From positions 34,937-98,936 of the forward strand of contig UQOY01000008.1 in the NCBI GenBank assembly GCA_900542825.1: DNA of 64,000 bases. The letters run 5' to 3'. Under the pieces are notes generated by a model that made no database searches, was not told where the DNA came from, and saw only the letters and a list, made by a program, of their open reading frames with translations. The position numbers were made by a program, and so were the translations under genes. The stretch is from an uncultured Collinsella sp. GTDB lineage: Bacteria; Actinomycetota; Coriobacteriia; Coriobacteriales; Coriobacteriaceae. Positions 1 through 8,063 of this stretch are shown one piece after another (the first letter of the stretch is position 1; each line of letters begins with the position of its first letter).

Positions 1-578
1 GCTTCTACGAAGTCGATGACGGCGAGATCACGTACGACGGCATCGACGTAAAGCACATTGCTAAGGCCAGCTTGCGCGGGTCGCTCGGCATTGTGCTGCA
101 GGACACGCACCTGTTTAGCGGCACCATTGCGCAGAACATCCGCTTTGGCAAGCTCGACGCGACCGACGAGGAGGTGCGCGCCGCTGCCGAGGCCGCCTGC
201 GCGGATTCGTTTATCCGCCGCCTGCCTAGAGGCTACGACACGCCGGTTACGGCCGATGGCGCCAACCTGTCGCAGGGCCAGCGCCAGCTGCTCGCCATCG
301 CGCGCGCTGCCGTGGCCGATCCGCCGGTGCTCATCCTGGACGAGGCCACGAGCTCCATCGACACGCGCACCGAAAAGCTCATCGAGCGCGGTATGGACCG
401 CATCATGCGCGGACGCACCACGTTTATGATCGCGCATCGCCTGTCTACCGTCCGTGACGCCGATGCCATCATGGTCCTCGAACACGGCCGCATCATCGAG
501 CGCGGCACCCACGAAGAGCTGCTCGCTCAGCACGGCGAGTACTGGCAGCTGGCGCATGGCTTAAAAGAGTTGGATTAA
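1..578 (+). CDS. ABC transporter ATP-binding protein, C-terminal part (5' end outside window)
   Basis: The reading frame is open from base 3 and ends at TAA 576-578, so only the last 191 residues of the nucleotide-binding domain are present. A Q-loop region (GIVLQDTHLFSG), the ABC signature LSQGQRQ, Walker B VLILDEATSS and the H-loop in IAHRLSTV are all visible and intact. The short tail after the H-loop is typical of fused membrane-ATPase exporters of the MsbA/LmrA kind, so the missing part probably encodes six membrane helices. The substrate cannot be inferred. No gene follows for about 240 bases, so it is the last gene of its transcript. Confidence 0.9.
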   Translation, partial: FYEVDDGEITYDGIDVKHIAKASLRGSLGIVLQDTHLFSGTIAQNIRFGKLDATDEEVRAAAEAACADSFIRRLPRGYDTPVTADGANLSQGQRQLLAIARAAVADPPVLILDEATSSIDTRTEKLIERGMDRIMRGRTTFMIAHRLSTVRDADAIMVLEHGRIIERGTHEELLAQHGEYWQLAHGLKELD

Positions 579-627
579 CCCGTTCGAGCACGATGCTTTG
601 ACCCCTCCGTGCCCCTCACCTCGCCTC

Positions 628-691
628 AAACCATCACAACATTTGACGTTTTTTGCCAAAACGGGAAAAGCATCGAATGTTGTGATGGTTT
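628..691. repeat. 64-bp palindromic intergenic repeat, copy 1
   Basis: Arms AAACCATCACAACATT and AATGTTGTGATGGTTT enclose a spacer containing TTTTGCCAAAA. The same arms recur at 4863-4925 and 5971-6035. This copy lies between the ABC gene and moaA. The rest of the 579-822 gap shows no gene and no recognisable riboswitch. Confidence 0.85.
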
Positions 692-822
692 GGGTTTAGA
701 AGATGGGCTTGGGAAGCCGGTCTTGCTCGAAGCGACTGTCCTGTCGTACGGGTGTCGGCATGATTCTCCCGTGGGGTATTATGTTTTCCGAAGAATAAAA
801 AATCGCGCGAGGGGAGGGCTGC

Positions 823-1878
823 GTGGACGGGCACGTGCAACATGACGGTTTTGGCCGCGACATTAACTACCTGCGCATTGCCGTTACCGACAAATGCAAT
901 TTCCGCTGCATTTACTGCATGCCGGCCGACGGCGTGGCACCCCGCGCGCACGACGAGCTGCTCAGCGCCGAGGAAATCGCCCGCTTTGTGCGCCTGGTGG
1001 CGGGAGAGGGCATTCGCCGCGTGCGCCTGACGGGCGGCGAACCGCTGGTCAGCCGCCGTATTATCCCGCTTATTCGTGACATCCGCGCGATTTCGCAGAT
1101 TGAGGACATTTCACTCACCACCAACGGCGCTCTGCTGCCCAAGCTAGCGCCGCAACTCAAAGATGCCGGGCTTAATCGCGTCAACATCTCGCTCGATACG
1201 CTCGACCCTACGCTCTTTGGAAAGATCACGCGCCTGGGTCGACTCGAGCAGACCATGGCTGGCATCGACGCGGCGCTGGCTTGGGGCTTTGAGCCCGTTA
1301 AGGTCAACTGCGTTGTGGTGCGCCGGCTCAACCAGGATGTGGCTGCCCTTGCGCGCCTGACCGTCAACCGACCCATCCACCTGCGCTTTATCGAATACAT
1401 GCCCATCGGCGACGAGCACACGAGTTCGCATTGTGCCGTGGACCCTCACGCGCCCGCGCTCAATCCCGAGCTGTGGGATGCGAGCGACACCGTGCCGAGC
1501 GACGAGCTGCGGGCGCGCATCAATGTCGGGGCCGCCGCGGTGGGGCTGGGCGAGCTCGAACCGCTTAAGATCACCGACGTTCCTGCCGGCGCGGGCCCTG
1601 CGCGCTATTGGCACTTTCCGGGCGCGGCGGGAACGGTCGGCTTTATTAGCGCCATGTCCAATCATTTTTGTGCGAATTGCAACCGTCTGCGCCTGACGGC
1701 CGATGGCAACGTGCGTCCGTGCCTGTTCAGCGATGCCGAGTATTCGGTGCGTGAGGCGCTGCGCCGTGGTGATGATATGCAGGTACTTTCGATTTGGCGC
1801 GATGCCGTGGCCCACAAACCGCAGGAACACGCGATAATTGAGGGCACGCAACGATTTATGTCCCAAATCGGAGGATGA
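823..1878 (+). CDS. moaA: GTP 3',8-cyclase MoaA (molybdenum cofactor biosynthesis)
   Basis: Radical SAM enzyme that, with MoaC, converts GTP to cyclic pyranopterin monophosphate in the cytoplasm. The N-terminal cluster motif CNFRCIYC (about residues 26-33) and the C-terminal cluster motif CANCNRLRL with a third Cys in VRPC are both present. The protein ends in Gly-Gly, the conserved tail that reaches the active site. GTG at 823 follows a GGGGAGGG ribosome binding site and gives 351 residues, slightly longer than the usual 330 or so. The stop codon is 4 bases from the start of the moaC-mobB fusion, so the two are co-transcribed. Confidence 0.95.
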   Translation: MDGHVQHDGFGRDINYLRIAVTDKCNFRCIYCMPADGVAPRAHDELLSAEEIARFVRLVAGEGIRRVRLTGGEPLVSRRIIPLIRDIRAISQIEDISLTTNGALLPKLAPQLKDAGLNRVNISLDTLDPTLFGKITRLGRLEQTMAGIDAALAWGFEPVKVNCVVVRRLNQDVAALARLTVNRPIHLRFIEYMPIGDEHTSSHCAVDPHAPALNPELWDASDTVPSDELRARINVGAAAVGLGELEPLKITDVPAGAGPARYWHFPGAAGTVGFISAMSNHFCANCNRLRLTADGNVRPCLFSDAEYSVREALRRGDDMQVLSIWRDAVAHKPQEHAIIEGTQRFMSQIGG

Positions 1879-1882
1879 TCAT

Positions 1883-3190
1883 ATGGCCAAGAGCAGGTAC
1901 GCCGATGCCACCAAGGCCGCTCGCAGGGCCGCGATGTCTGCCCACAAAGCCACGGCTGCGGCGAATGCTGGCAGCACCGACGCGTCCGCGCAGCCGACTG
2001 CCAGTGCTGCCATCGAGCCCGCCCGTGACGCCTGTCGCGACGAGCTGACGCACGTGGACGCCAAGGGCGAGGTGCGCATGGTCGACGTGTCCGACAAGGC
2101 CGAGACCCATCGCATCGCCATCGCCGAGGGCACCATCCTCATGCATCCCGAGACGCAGGCCATGGTGCTGCAGGACCGCGCCAAAAAGGGCGATGTGCTT
2201 GCCTGCGCGCGCGTGGCGGGCATTATGGCCATCAAACGCACGAGCGACATCATCCCCATGTGCCATCCACTGCTCATTACTAAGAGCAAGTGCGACATCG
2301 CGCCCATCGCTCCGGCGGGGACGCCGGCCGAGGACGTGCCCGAGGGCTGGGCACCGGCGCGTGCGGACGGACAGGTTGGCTTTCACGTGCTGGTTACGGC
2401 GGGCGTGACGGGCAAGACGGGTATCGAGATGGAGGCCCTGACTGGCGCGAGTGCCGCGTGTCTGACCATCTATGACATGTGCAAGGCGGTCGATCGCGGC
2501 ATGGAGATCGTCGACGTGCGCCTGCTGCACAAGGAAGGCGGCCGTTCGGGCGTGTGGGATCGCGCTGAGCGCCAGGCCGCTGCCGTCGAGACTGCCACTG
2601 TCGACGGCAATGCACCCGCGAGTGCGTCCGTCGTCGTCGCGCCCGCAGCTCCGACACCGGTCGTCCCCGCGATCGCGTTTATCGGCTACCAAAACTCGGG
2701 CAAGACCACGCTCGTCGAGAAGGTCATTGCCGAGCTCACCCGCCGCGGTCTGCGCGTGGGTTCGCTCAAACATCATGGGCATCACGGCTTTGATATCGAT
2801 GTGCCCGCTAAGGATACGTGGCGCCATCACCAGGCCGGATCCAAGCACGTGGGCCTCATCTGTGCCACGCGCTGGGCGGAGTACGCCGACACGCGCGAGG
2901 AAGACGAGATGCCCGCGCGCGAGCTGCTGTCGCGCTACAACGATGTCGACGTGGTGATCATCGAGGGCTACAAGACCGAGGGCTTCGACAACATCGTCGT
3001 CGCACGCTCCGGTGTCGACCGTCTGCGCGGCAAGAGCTCGCTTGATCTAGTCGACGGTCGCACGCTGGCCCTTGCCTGCAACGAGGCCCTGGCGCGTCAG
3101 GCCTTCGACGCCGGCTTCGCGACCCGAGCCATCAACATCAACGACGCCCGAGCCATCTGCGATCTCATCCAAGACCACCTTCAGGCTTGA
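1883..3190 (+). CDS. moaC-mobB: MoaC-MobB fusion: cyclic pyranopterin monophosphate synthase plus molybdopterin-guanine dinucleotide accessory protein
   Basis: One 435-residue protein with two cofactor-synthesis domains. After an Ala-rich leader of about 55 residues comes MoaC (RMVDVS, IPMCHP, MEALTGAS, YDMCKAVDR, GGRSG), which completes the MoaA reaction. A Pro/Ala/Val-rich linker leads to a MobB P-loop domain from about residue 265 (FIGYQNSGKTTL, then SLKHHGHH and IIEGYK). MobB is a GTP-binding accessory factor for attaching the nucleotide to molybdopterin. ATG 1883 follows GGAGGATGATC; the MoaC domain begins well inside this start. The gene sits directly behind moaA. The remaining Moco genes are not in the window. 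Confidence 0.93.
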   Translation: MAKSRYADATKAARRAAMSAHKATAAANAGSTDASAQPTASAAIEPARDACRDELTHVDAKGEVRMVDVSDKAETHRIAIAEGTILMHPETQAMVLQDRAKKGDVLACARVAGIMAIKRTSDIIPMCHPLLITKSKCDIAPIAPAGTPAEDVPEGWAPARADGQVGFHVLVTAGVTGKTGIEMEALTGASAACLTIYDMCKAVDRGMEIVDVRLLHKEGGRSGVWDRAERQAAAVETATVDGNAPASASVVVAPAAPTPVVPAIAFIGYQNSGKTTLVEKVIAELTRRGLRVGSLKHHGHHGFDIDVPAKDTWRHHQAGSKHVGLICATRWAEYADTREEDEMPARELLSRYNDVDVVIIEGYKTEGFDNIVVARSGVDRLRGKSSLDLVDGRTLALACNEALARQAFDAGFATRAININDARAICDLIQDHLQA

Positions 3191-3369
3191 CGCTGCGCCG
3201 GCCCCAAGCACCCCATCTCGCCCCTCAAGCCGTCGCTCGCGTACCAAAGTACGCGTCGCTCCTCTTTCGGGGCGACCTGGGGCACTTGGAACCGGCTCGC
3301 TGCGCTGCCATAACATGCCAAAAAGGGACAGGTTTATTTCGGCAGGTTTTATCTGGGCAAACGTCATTT

Positions 3370-3407
3370 CCACCACAACGGGGCCAGGTTCCTTTGTGGT
3401 GGTTTTT
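3370..3407 (+). terminator. Hairpin with CCACCACAA arms and T-run, shared terminator family
   Basis: CCACCACAA pairs with TTGTGGTGG around a GGGGCCAGGTTCC loop, followed by TTTTT. It lies in the 386-base gap after moaC-mobB, together with a partial related string AAAAGGGACAGG near 3318. Near copies lie at 4944-4984 and 39217-39254. TTGACA at 3521 lies upstream of the MFS gene but has no clear -10 partner. Nothing else is recognised in 3191-3576. Confidence 0.7.
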
Positions 3408-3576
3408 GCTTTGTTAGATGTGTGGGACATGCCTTACAATCTACCAAGTAGTTCATACTGAGCGAAAAACGGAGAGAAGGGTCCTGATGCGTCCTTAATG
3501 TTTCATGCGGATAGATTGATTTGACAGACGGTGGCGAATACCCACCGCCCGTATTCGTATGAAACAAGGAGTCTCC

Positions 3577-4863
3577 ATGCTCGCATCTCTTCTCTCAAAA
3601 CCTCAACCTTCGCTGTCCGCGCAGGCTAAGCACCTGGTGGCAATGCGCTTCCTCATATATACCGGCTTTCAGACCAGTTATTTTATCGGCGTCATCGGAA
3701 CGCTCACCTATGCAGACGATGCCTCGGTCGTGGCGACATCGCTGGCCGTTCTGTTTATGAACGTTTTCGTGATCCTGGGGTCCTTTGCGGGCGGCGCGGC
3801 GCTCGACGCTTTGGGCCCGCGCCGTCATTTCTTGCTGAGCATCGTGGGCACGCTGGCAACTGGCGCGGCGATCCTCGTTTTTGGTAGCGCGACCGGCATC
3901 GTCCTGCTCGGCGCGGTGCTCCTGGGCTTTGTGATGGGGTTCGCCCAGCCCATCGCCACATCCTATCCGGCCTACCTCACCGACGATCCTGTCGAGCTCA
4001 AAGACATCAACTCTGCCATCGCCATGTTCTCAAACGTGAGTATCATCGTTGGCCCCACACTGGGCGGTTTTGTCGCGGCTGCTGCGTCGTCGCGCGCGGT
4101 GTTCGTGCTTATGATGCTCTTTACTGCGCTGGCGCTCATTGTCGGTTGGGGCTTTAGGCCGCGGACGGGTCTGGCCACCGCGCACGAAGGCAAACCCGCG
4201 ATCGGTGACACCACATCGGACAATACCGGCCAATGTCCCGACCCCAACACATCTTCCCGCGCCACCTTCGCGACCAGCATCAAGACGGTCTTTACCAACA
4301 GTGTTCTCGCCCTGCTGTTCTGCATTATTTTCCTTTCGAACTTTGGCTACGGAGCTTTCGATCCGCTCGAATCGTTTTTCTACCGCGATGTTCTGCATGT
4401 CGGTGTTGAGTGGATGGGCTGGCTCTCGTCGGCCTCGGGCGTTGGGGCAGTGCTGGGCGCCGTTGTTGCGCTCCGTTTGCCGCCGCACCTGGTCAACCTA
4501 AAAATGCTGCTCGTGGCGCTTATGTCCGTGGGCGTGGGAAGCCTGATTTACGTGGGGACGCCGCATGTTGGCGTAGCCCTTGTCGGCCAGATTGTCCTGG
4601 GCGTGGCCTGGGGCGTTGTTAACCCGCTTCATAACACCATTGTGCAAACGACGACTCCGCTCGAGCAGCTCGGTCGCGTGAACTCGGTCATGGGTTTTGG
4701 CAATATGTTCGCCGGCGTGGCGCCGCTGGCGATTGCCCCGTGGCTGGCGGCGACATTTGGCGTGCAGCAGACGCTCGTAGGGGCGGGCATGGTCGTAACG
4801 GCGGTTCCCGCGGCGTTGCTGCTGTTTGGCCGCCGGCATTTCGATCGTTCTGCAAGGCAGTAA
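3577..4863 (+). CDS. Major facilitator superfamily transporter
   Basis: 428-residue integral membrane protein with about 12 hydrophobic segments in two halves, separated by a hydrophilic loop near residues 200-230. The conserved loop between helices 2 and 3 appears as GGAALDALGPRRHFL, close to the MFS motif A. The overall pattern resembles drug or metabolite efflux permeases of the H+-coupled type, but no substrate signature is visible. ATG 3577 is preferred over an in-frame ATG 18 bases upstream because AAGGAG lies 6-11 bases before it. The gene is monocistronic, between two terminator-like hairpins. Confidence 0.85.
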   Translation: MLASLLSKPQPSLSAQAKHLVAMRFLIYTGFQTSYFIGVIGTLTYADDASVVATSLAVLFMNVFVILGSFAGGAALDALGPRRHFLLSIVGTLATGAAILVFGSATGIVLLGAVLLGFVMGFAQPIATSYPAYLTDDPVELKDINSAIAMFSNVSIIVGPTLGGFVAAAASSRAVFVLMMLFTALALIVGWGFRPRTGLATAHEGKPAIGDTTSDNTGQCPDPNTSSRATFATSIKTVFTNSVLALLFCIIFLSNFGYGAFDPLESFFYRDVLHVGVEWMGWLSSASGVGAVLGAVVALRLPPHLVNLKMLLVALMSVGVGSLIYVGTPHVGVALVGQIVLGVAWGVVNPLHNTIVQTTTPLEQLGRVNSVMGFGNMFAGVAPLAIAPWLAATFGVQQTLVGAGMVVTAVPAALLLFGRRHFDRSARQ

Positions 4864-4925
4864 AACCATCACAACATTCAGCGAAAATCGTGATTTTGCC
4901 GAAAAGCGTCGAATGTTGTGATGGC
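4863..4925. repeat. 64-bp palindromic intergenic repeat, copy 2
   Basis: AAACCATCACAACATTC and CGAATGTTGTGATGGC arms surround AAAATCGTGATTTTGCCGAAAA. The repeat starts within the stop codon of the MFS gene and is followed directly by a terminator-like hairpin. Confidence 0.85.
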
Positions 4926-4943
4926 TTGGCCCGCAAACGTCGC

Positions 4944-4984
4944 AACCGCCACAAAGGGGCCAGGCTCCTTTGTGGCGGTTTTTG
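4944..4984 (+). terminator. Rho-independent terminator after the MFS gene
   Basis: AACCGCCACAAAGG pairs with CCTTTGTGGCGGTT around a short GGCCAGGCT loop and is followed by TTT. It belongs to the same family as 3370-3407 and 39217-39254. Confidence 0.8.
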
Positions 4985-5072
4985 CTTTGACGGGCCGCGC
5001 CTGCGCCTTGGTATACCATGTACACCATTTCCGACCACATTCAGCACCGCCGCACAACCCAGAAAGGCCCCC

Positions 5073-5894
5073 ATGGACACCACCTTCAGCCACATCAAAG
5101 CCGTATTCTGCGATATTGACGGCACGCTGCTCACGAGCCGGCACACGGTGTCCCCGCGCACCGTGGCGGCGATCCGTGCCCTGCGCGAGCGCGGCGTGCT
5201 GTTTGGCCTGTGCACCGGGCGCGACGCCCACGCGACCGAGGCCATGTACGAGCTCTGGGGCATCGAAGGCCTGGTGGACGTGCTCGTGGGCTGCGGTGGC
5301 GCCGAGGTCATCGACCGCGCGCACGACATCAACGAGCTGAGCTATCCGCTGCCGGGCGAGACCGTCGCGCGCATCTGCAAGCACATGGCGGGCCTGCCGG
5401 CAACGCCCGTCTGCCCCCGAGACGGCGTGTTCTACGTGCCCGAGAGCAACGCGTGCGTCGAGCACCTGTCGCGCGTCGACTGCGTGCCCTACCAGGTAGT
5501 CGATTTTGCCGAGTTTTTGCGCGAGCCGCAGCCCAAGGTGATGTTTACCATGGCGCCCGAGGTGATGCCGCAGGCCATCGAGCGAGCATCGACATTTGCC
5601 GATGACACCGTTAAAGCGGCGGCCCTGCAAACCACGCAGCGACTCTACGAGTTCATGGATCCGCGCGTGTCCAAGACGCGCGGCCTTGTGCGCGTGGCGG
5701 AGCTCAACGGCATGGAGCTCGAGAACATCTGCGTGTTTGGCGATGCCGACAACGACACCTGCATGGTGGCCGACGCCGGCGTGGGCGTTGCCATGGCAAA
5801 CGGCAGCGACGCCACCCGTGCTGCTGCCGACTTTGTAACCGCGAGCAACGACGAAGACGGTATCGCGATCTTTATCAAGGAACATCTGCTGTAG
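5073..5894 (+). CDS. HAD superfamily (Cof-type, IIB) sugar-phosphate phosphatase
   Basis: 273-residue haloacid dehalogenase-type hydrolase. Motif I is DIDGTLL with both catalytic aspartates near the N-terminus, motif II is CTGRD, and the C-terminal motif IV is FGDADNDTCM with the following GVGVAMANG. A cap domain lies between motifs II and III, as in Cof/YidA enzymes that dephosphorylate sugar phosphates or cofactors. ATG 5073 follows AGAAAGG. It is transcribed alone, flanked by palindromic repeat copies 2 and 3. The physiological substrate is not predictable from sequence. Confidence 0.88.
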   Translation: MDTTFSHIKAVFCDIDGTLLTSRHTVSPRTVAAIRALRERGVLFGLCTGRDAHATEAMYELWGIEGLVDVLVGCGGAEVIDRAHDINELSYPLPGETVARICKHMAGLPATPVCPRDGVFYVPESNACVEHLSRVDCVPYQVVDFAEFLREPQPKVMFTMAPEVMPQAIERASTFADDTVKAAALQTTQRLYEFMDPRVSKTRGLVRVAELNGMELENICVFGDADNDTCMVADAGVGVAMANGSDATRAAADFVTASNDEDGIAIFIKEHLL

Positions 5895-5970
5895 CGCAGG
5901 GGGAGAGCTCCGCAAGGGGGATAGGCATCTTTGGTGGCGGATTGGCTCCAACTGGGCATTCGAGATGTCC

Positions 5971-6035
5971 AAGCCATCACAACATTCGATGAAAATCGCG
6001 ATTTTGGCGAAAAGCATCGAATGTTGTGATGGCTT
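5971..6035. repeat. 64-bp palindromic intergenic repeat, copy 3
   Basis: The best-paired copy: GCCATCACAACATTCGATG and its exact complement CATCGAATGTTGTGATGGC flank AAAATCGCGATTTTGGCGAAAA, which itself contains the palindrome AAAATCGCGATTTT. It lies in the 343-base gap before gatC. That gap also has short imperfect TCGTTGTGG-type direct repeats (6036-6110) and a TATACT -10-like box at 6197-6202, and no gene. Confidence 0.88.
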
Positions 6036-6237
6036 TCGTTGTGGGCGGGACGGTCTTCGTTGTGGTCGGCGCGGTTTTCGCTATGGACGGTGCGGTTTCG
6101 CTGCAGAACCGCCAGCCCGCCGCCTGCCAACCGCCGCCCTCGTTACGTTTTCGCTGCATTTGAGTAAAGCGCCTGCTCCAAGCCGGCGCTGCCCTGTATA
6201 CTAGAGCGGTTTAACTGTTATGCGGAAGGGAGCGCCT

Positions 6238-6549
6238 ATGGCACTCAGCGAGAAAGACGTGCGCGACATTGCCGAGTACGCAAAGATCGCACTGACCGAT
6301 GATGAGCTCACCCAGATGACGTCCTACATGAACGATGCCGTCCAGATGCTCGAGCCCGTCTTGCAATATGACTTGCCCGACGTGGAGCCCACGTTCCATC
6401 CCATCGGAAGCCTGTCCAACGTGATGGGCGATGACCTGCGCGAGCCCGAGCGCGACCTGCCGCTTGACGTCGCGCTGGAAAACGCCGGCAGCGCGCGCGA
6501 CCGCTACTTCCGCGTGCCGTCCATTTTGGGAGAGGGGGAGAGCGAGTAA
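6238..6549 (+). CDS. gatC: Asp-tRNA(Asn)/Glu-tRNA(Gln) amidotransferase subunit C
   Basis: 103-residue GatC, which wraps around GatA and holds the GatCAB complex together for conversion of mischarged Glu-tRNA(Gln) or Asp-tRNA(Asn). It shows the family start (VRDIAEYAKIALTDDEL), a central DAVQML segment, and the Pro-rich tail (DLPDVEPTF) that lies along GatA. ATG 6238 follows GAAGGGAG; an ATG 18 bases upstream lacks a site. Its TAA overlaps the gatA start (TAATG), indicating translational coupling. Confidence 0.93.
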   Translation: MALSEKDVRDIAEYAKIALTDDELTQMTSYMNDAVQMLEPVLQYDLPDVEPTFHPIGSLSNVMGDDLREPERDLPLDVALENAGSARDRYFRVPSILGEGESE

Positions 6550-8063
6550 TGGCGCAGAGCTTCGATTCCCTTACCGCCGCCCAGATCGCCGCGGGCGTTG
6601 CCGCCGGCGACTTTACCGCTACCGAGGTGGCCCAGGCCTCCCTTGCCGCCATCGAAGCGCGTGAGGGCGGGGTCCAGGCATTCCTGCAGGTAGCGCCCGA
6701 GCTTGCGCTCGATGCCGCCGCGCGCGTGGATGCCGACCGTGCCGCAGGCAAGCCGCTGCCCCCGCTCGCAGGCGTGCCGCTGGCCATTAAGGACAACATG
6801 AACCTTGTGGGCACGCGCACCACCTGCGCTTCCCGCATGCTCGGGGACTACCAGAGCGTCTACACCGCCACCTGCGTCCAACGCATGCTCGATGCCGGCT
6901 GCCTGCCCATGGGCAAGGCCAACATGGACGAGTTTGCCTTTGGCAGCTCCACCGAGAGCTCGGCGTTCCACCGCACCAACAACCCCTGGGATACCGAGCG
7001 CGTGCCCGGCGGCTCCTCGGGCGGCTCCGCTGCCGCCGTCGCCGCGGGCGAAGTCGCGCTCTCGCTGGGCTCGGACACCGGCGGCTCCATTCGCCAGCCG
7101 GCGTCGCTGTGCGGCGTGGTGGGCTTTAAGCCCACGTATGGCGCCGTGAGCCGTTACGGCGTTGTTGCCTTTGGCTCGTCGCTCGACCAGGTGGGCCCCT
7201 TTGGCCGCACGGTCGAGGATGTCGCGCTGGCCATGAACGCGCTTACCGGCGCGGGCCACGATCCGTACGACTGCACCAGCCAGGATTGCGCCGTTGACTT
7301 TACCGAGCATCTCAACGACAGCATCGAGGGTAAGCGCGTGGGCATCATCCCCGCGTTTATGGAGGCCGAGGGCCTGACGCCCGAGGTTAAGGCTGCTGTT
7401 CAGCGCGCCGCCCAGGAGCTGCAGAGCCAGGGTGCCGAGCTGGTCGAGGTCGACCTGCCGCACCTGGATGCCGCCATCGCCGCCTACTACGTCATCGGCC
7501 CGGCCGAGGCGTTCTCCAACCTGGCGCGCTTCGACGGCATTCGCTACGGCTACCAGGAGGAAGGCTGCGCCAACCTGTCCGACCAGAGCTCGCTCTCGCG
7601 CGCCCACGGCTTTGGCGCCGAGGCCAAGCGCCGTCAGATGCTCGGTGCCTACCTGCTGAGCTCGGGCGTGTACGACAAGTACTACTACGCTGCGCAAAAG
7701 GCTCGCACGCTCATCACGCAGGACTACGACGCCGCATATGCCAAGGTGGACACCATCCTCATGCCCGCCTCGCCGCGCACGGCCTTTAAGTTTGGCGAGA
7801 TCAGCGATCCCACGCAGATGTACCTCTCCGACCTGTATACCATCTCGCTCAACATTTGCGGCAACGGTGGTATCTCGGTGCCGCTGGGCCTGGGCGAGGA
7901 TACTCAGCTGCCCGTTTCTGCCCAGCTGGTGGGTCCGGCGTTTAAGGACCGTCAGCTGCTCACGTTTGCCCGCGCCCTGGAGCGCGGCTTTGCCGATGAC
8001 GCCACGGGTGCGCCCGCGCTTTCCGTCGCGCCCGATTTTGCCGGGAAGGGAGGCGAGCTGTAA
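6549..8063 (+). CDS. gatA: Asp-tRNA(Asn)/Glu-tRNA(Gln) amidotransferase subunit A
   Basis: 504-residue amidase-signature protein that releases ammonia from glutamine for the GatB reaction. The Ser-cisSer-Lys triad is intact: Lys in LAIKDN (about residue 80), the cis-Ser in GGSSGGSAAAV, and the nucleophile Ser in GSDTGGSIRQPA. The length matches the family. It overlaps gatC upstream and gatB downstream by TAATG junctions, so the three are made as one operon. The presence of GatCAB implies indirect glutaminyl- and/or asparaginyl-tRNA formation in this organism. Confidence 0.96.
   Translation: MAQSFDSLTAAQIAAGVAAGDFTATEVAQASLAAIEAREGGVQAFLQVAPELALDAAARVDADRAAGKPLPPLAGVPLAIKDNMNLVGTRTTCASRMLGDYQSVYTATCVQRMLDAGCLPMGKANMDEFAFGSSTESSAFHRTNNPWDTERVPGGSSGGSAAAVAAGEVALSLGSDTGGSIRQPASLCGVVGFKPTYGAVSRYGVVAFGSSLDQVGPFGRTVEDVALAMNALTGAGHDPYDCTSQDCAVDFTEHLNDSIEGKRVGIIPAFMEAEGLTPEVKAAVQRAAQELQSQGAELVEVDLPHLDAAIAAYYVIGPAEAFSNLARFDGIRYGYQEEGCANLSDQSSLSRAHGFGAEAKRRQMLGAYLLSSGVYDKYYYAAQKARTLITQDYDAAYAKVDTILMPASPRTAFKFGEISDPTQMYLSDLYTISLNICGNGGISVPLGLGEDTQLPVSAQLVGPAFKDRQLLTFARALERGFADDATGAPALSVAPDFAGKGGEL

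Noticed and set aside
692..822. Moco riboswitch upstream of moaA
   Set aside because: The region is short and no characteristic conserved core could be identified by eye.
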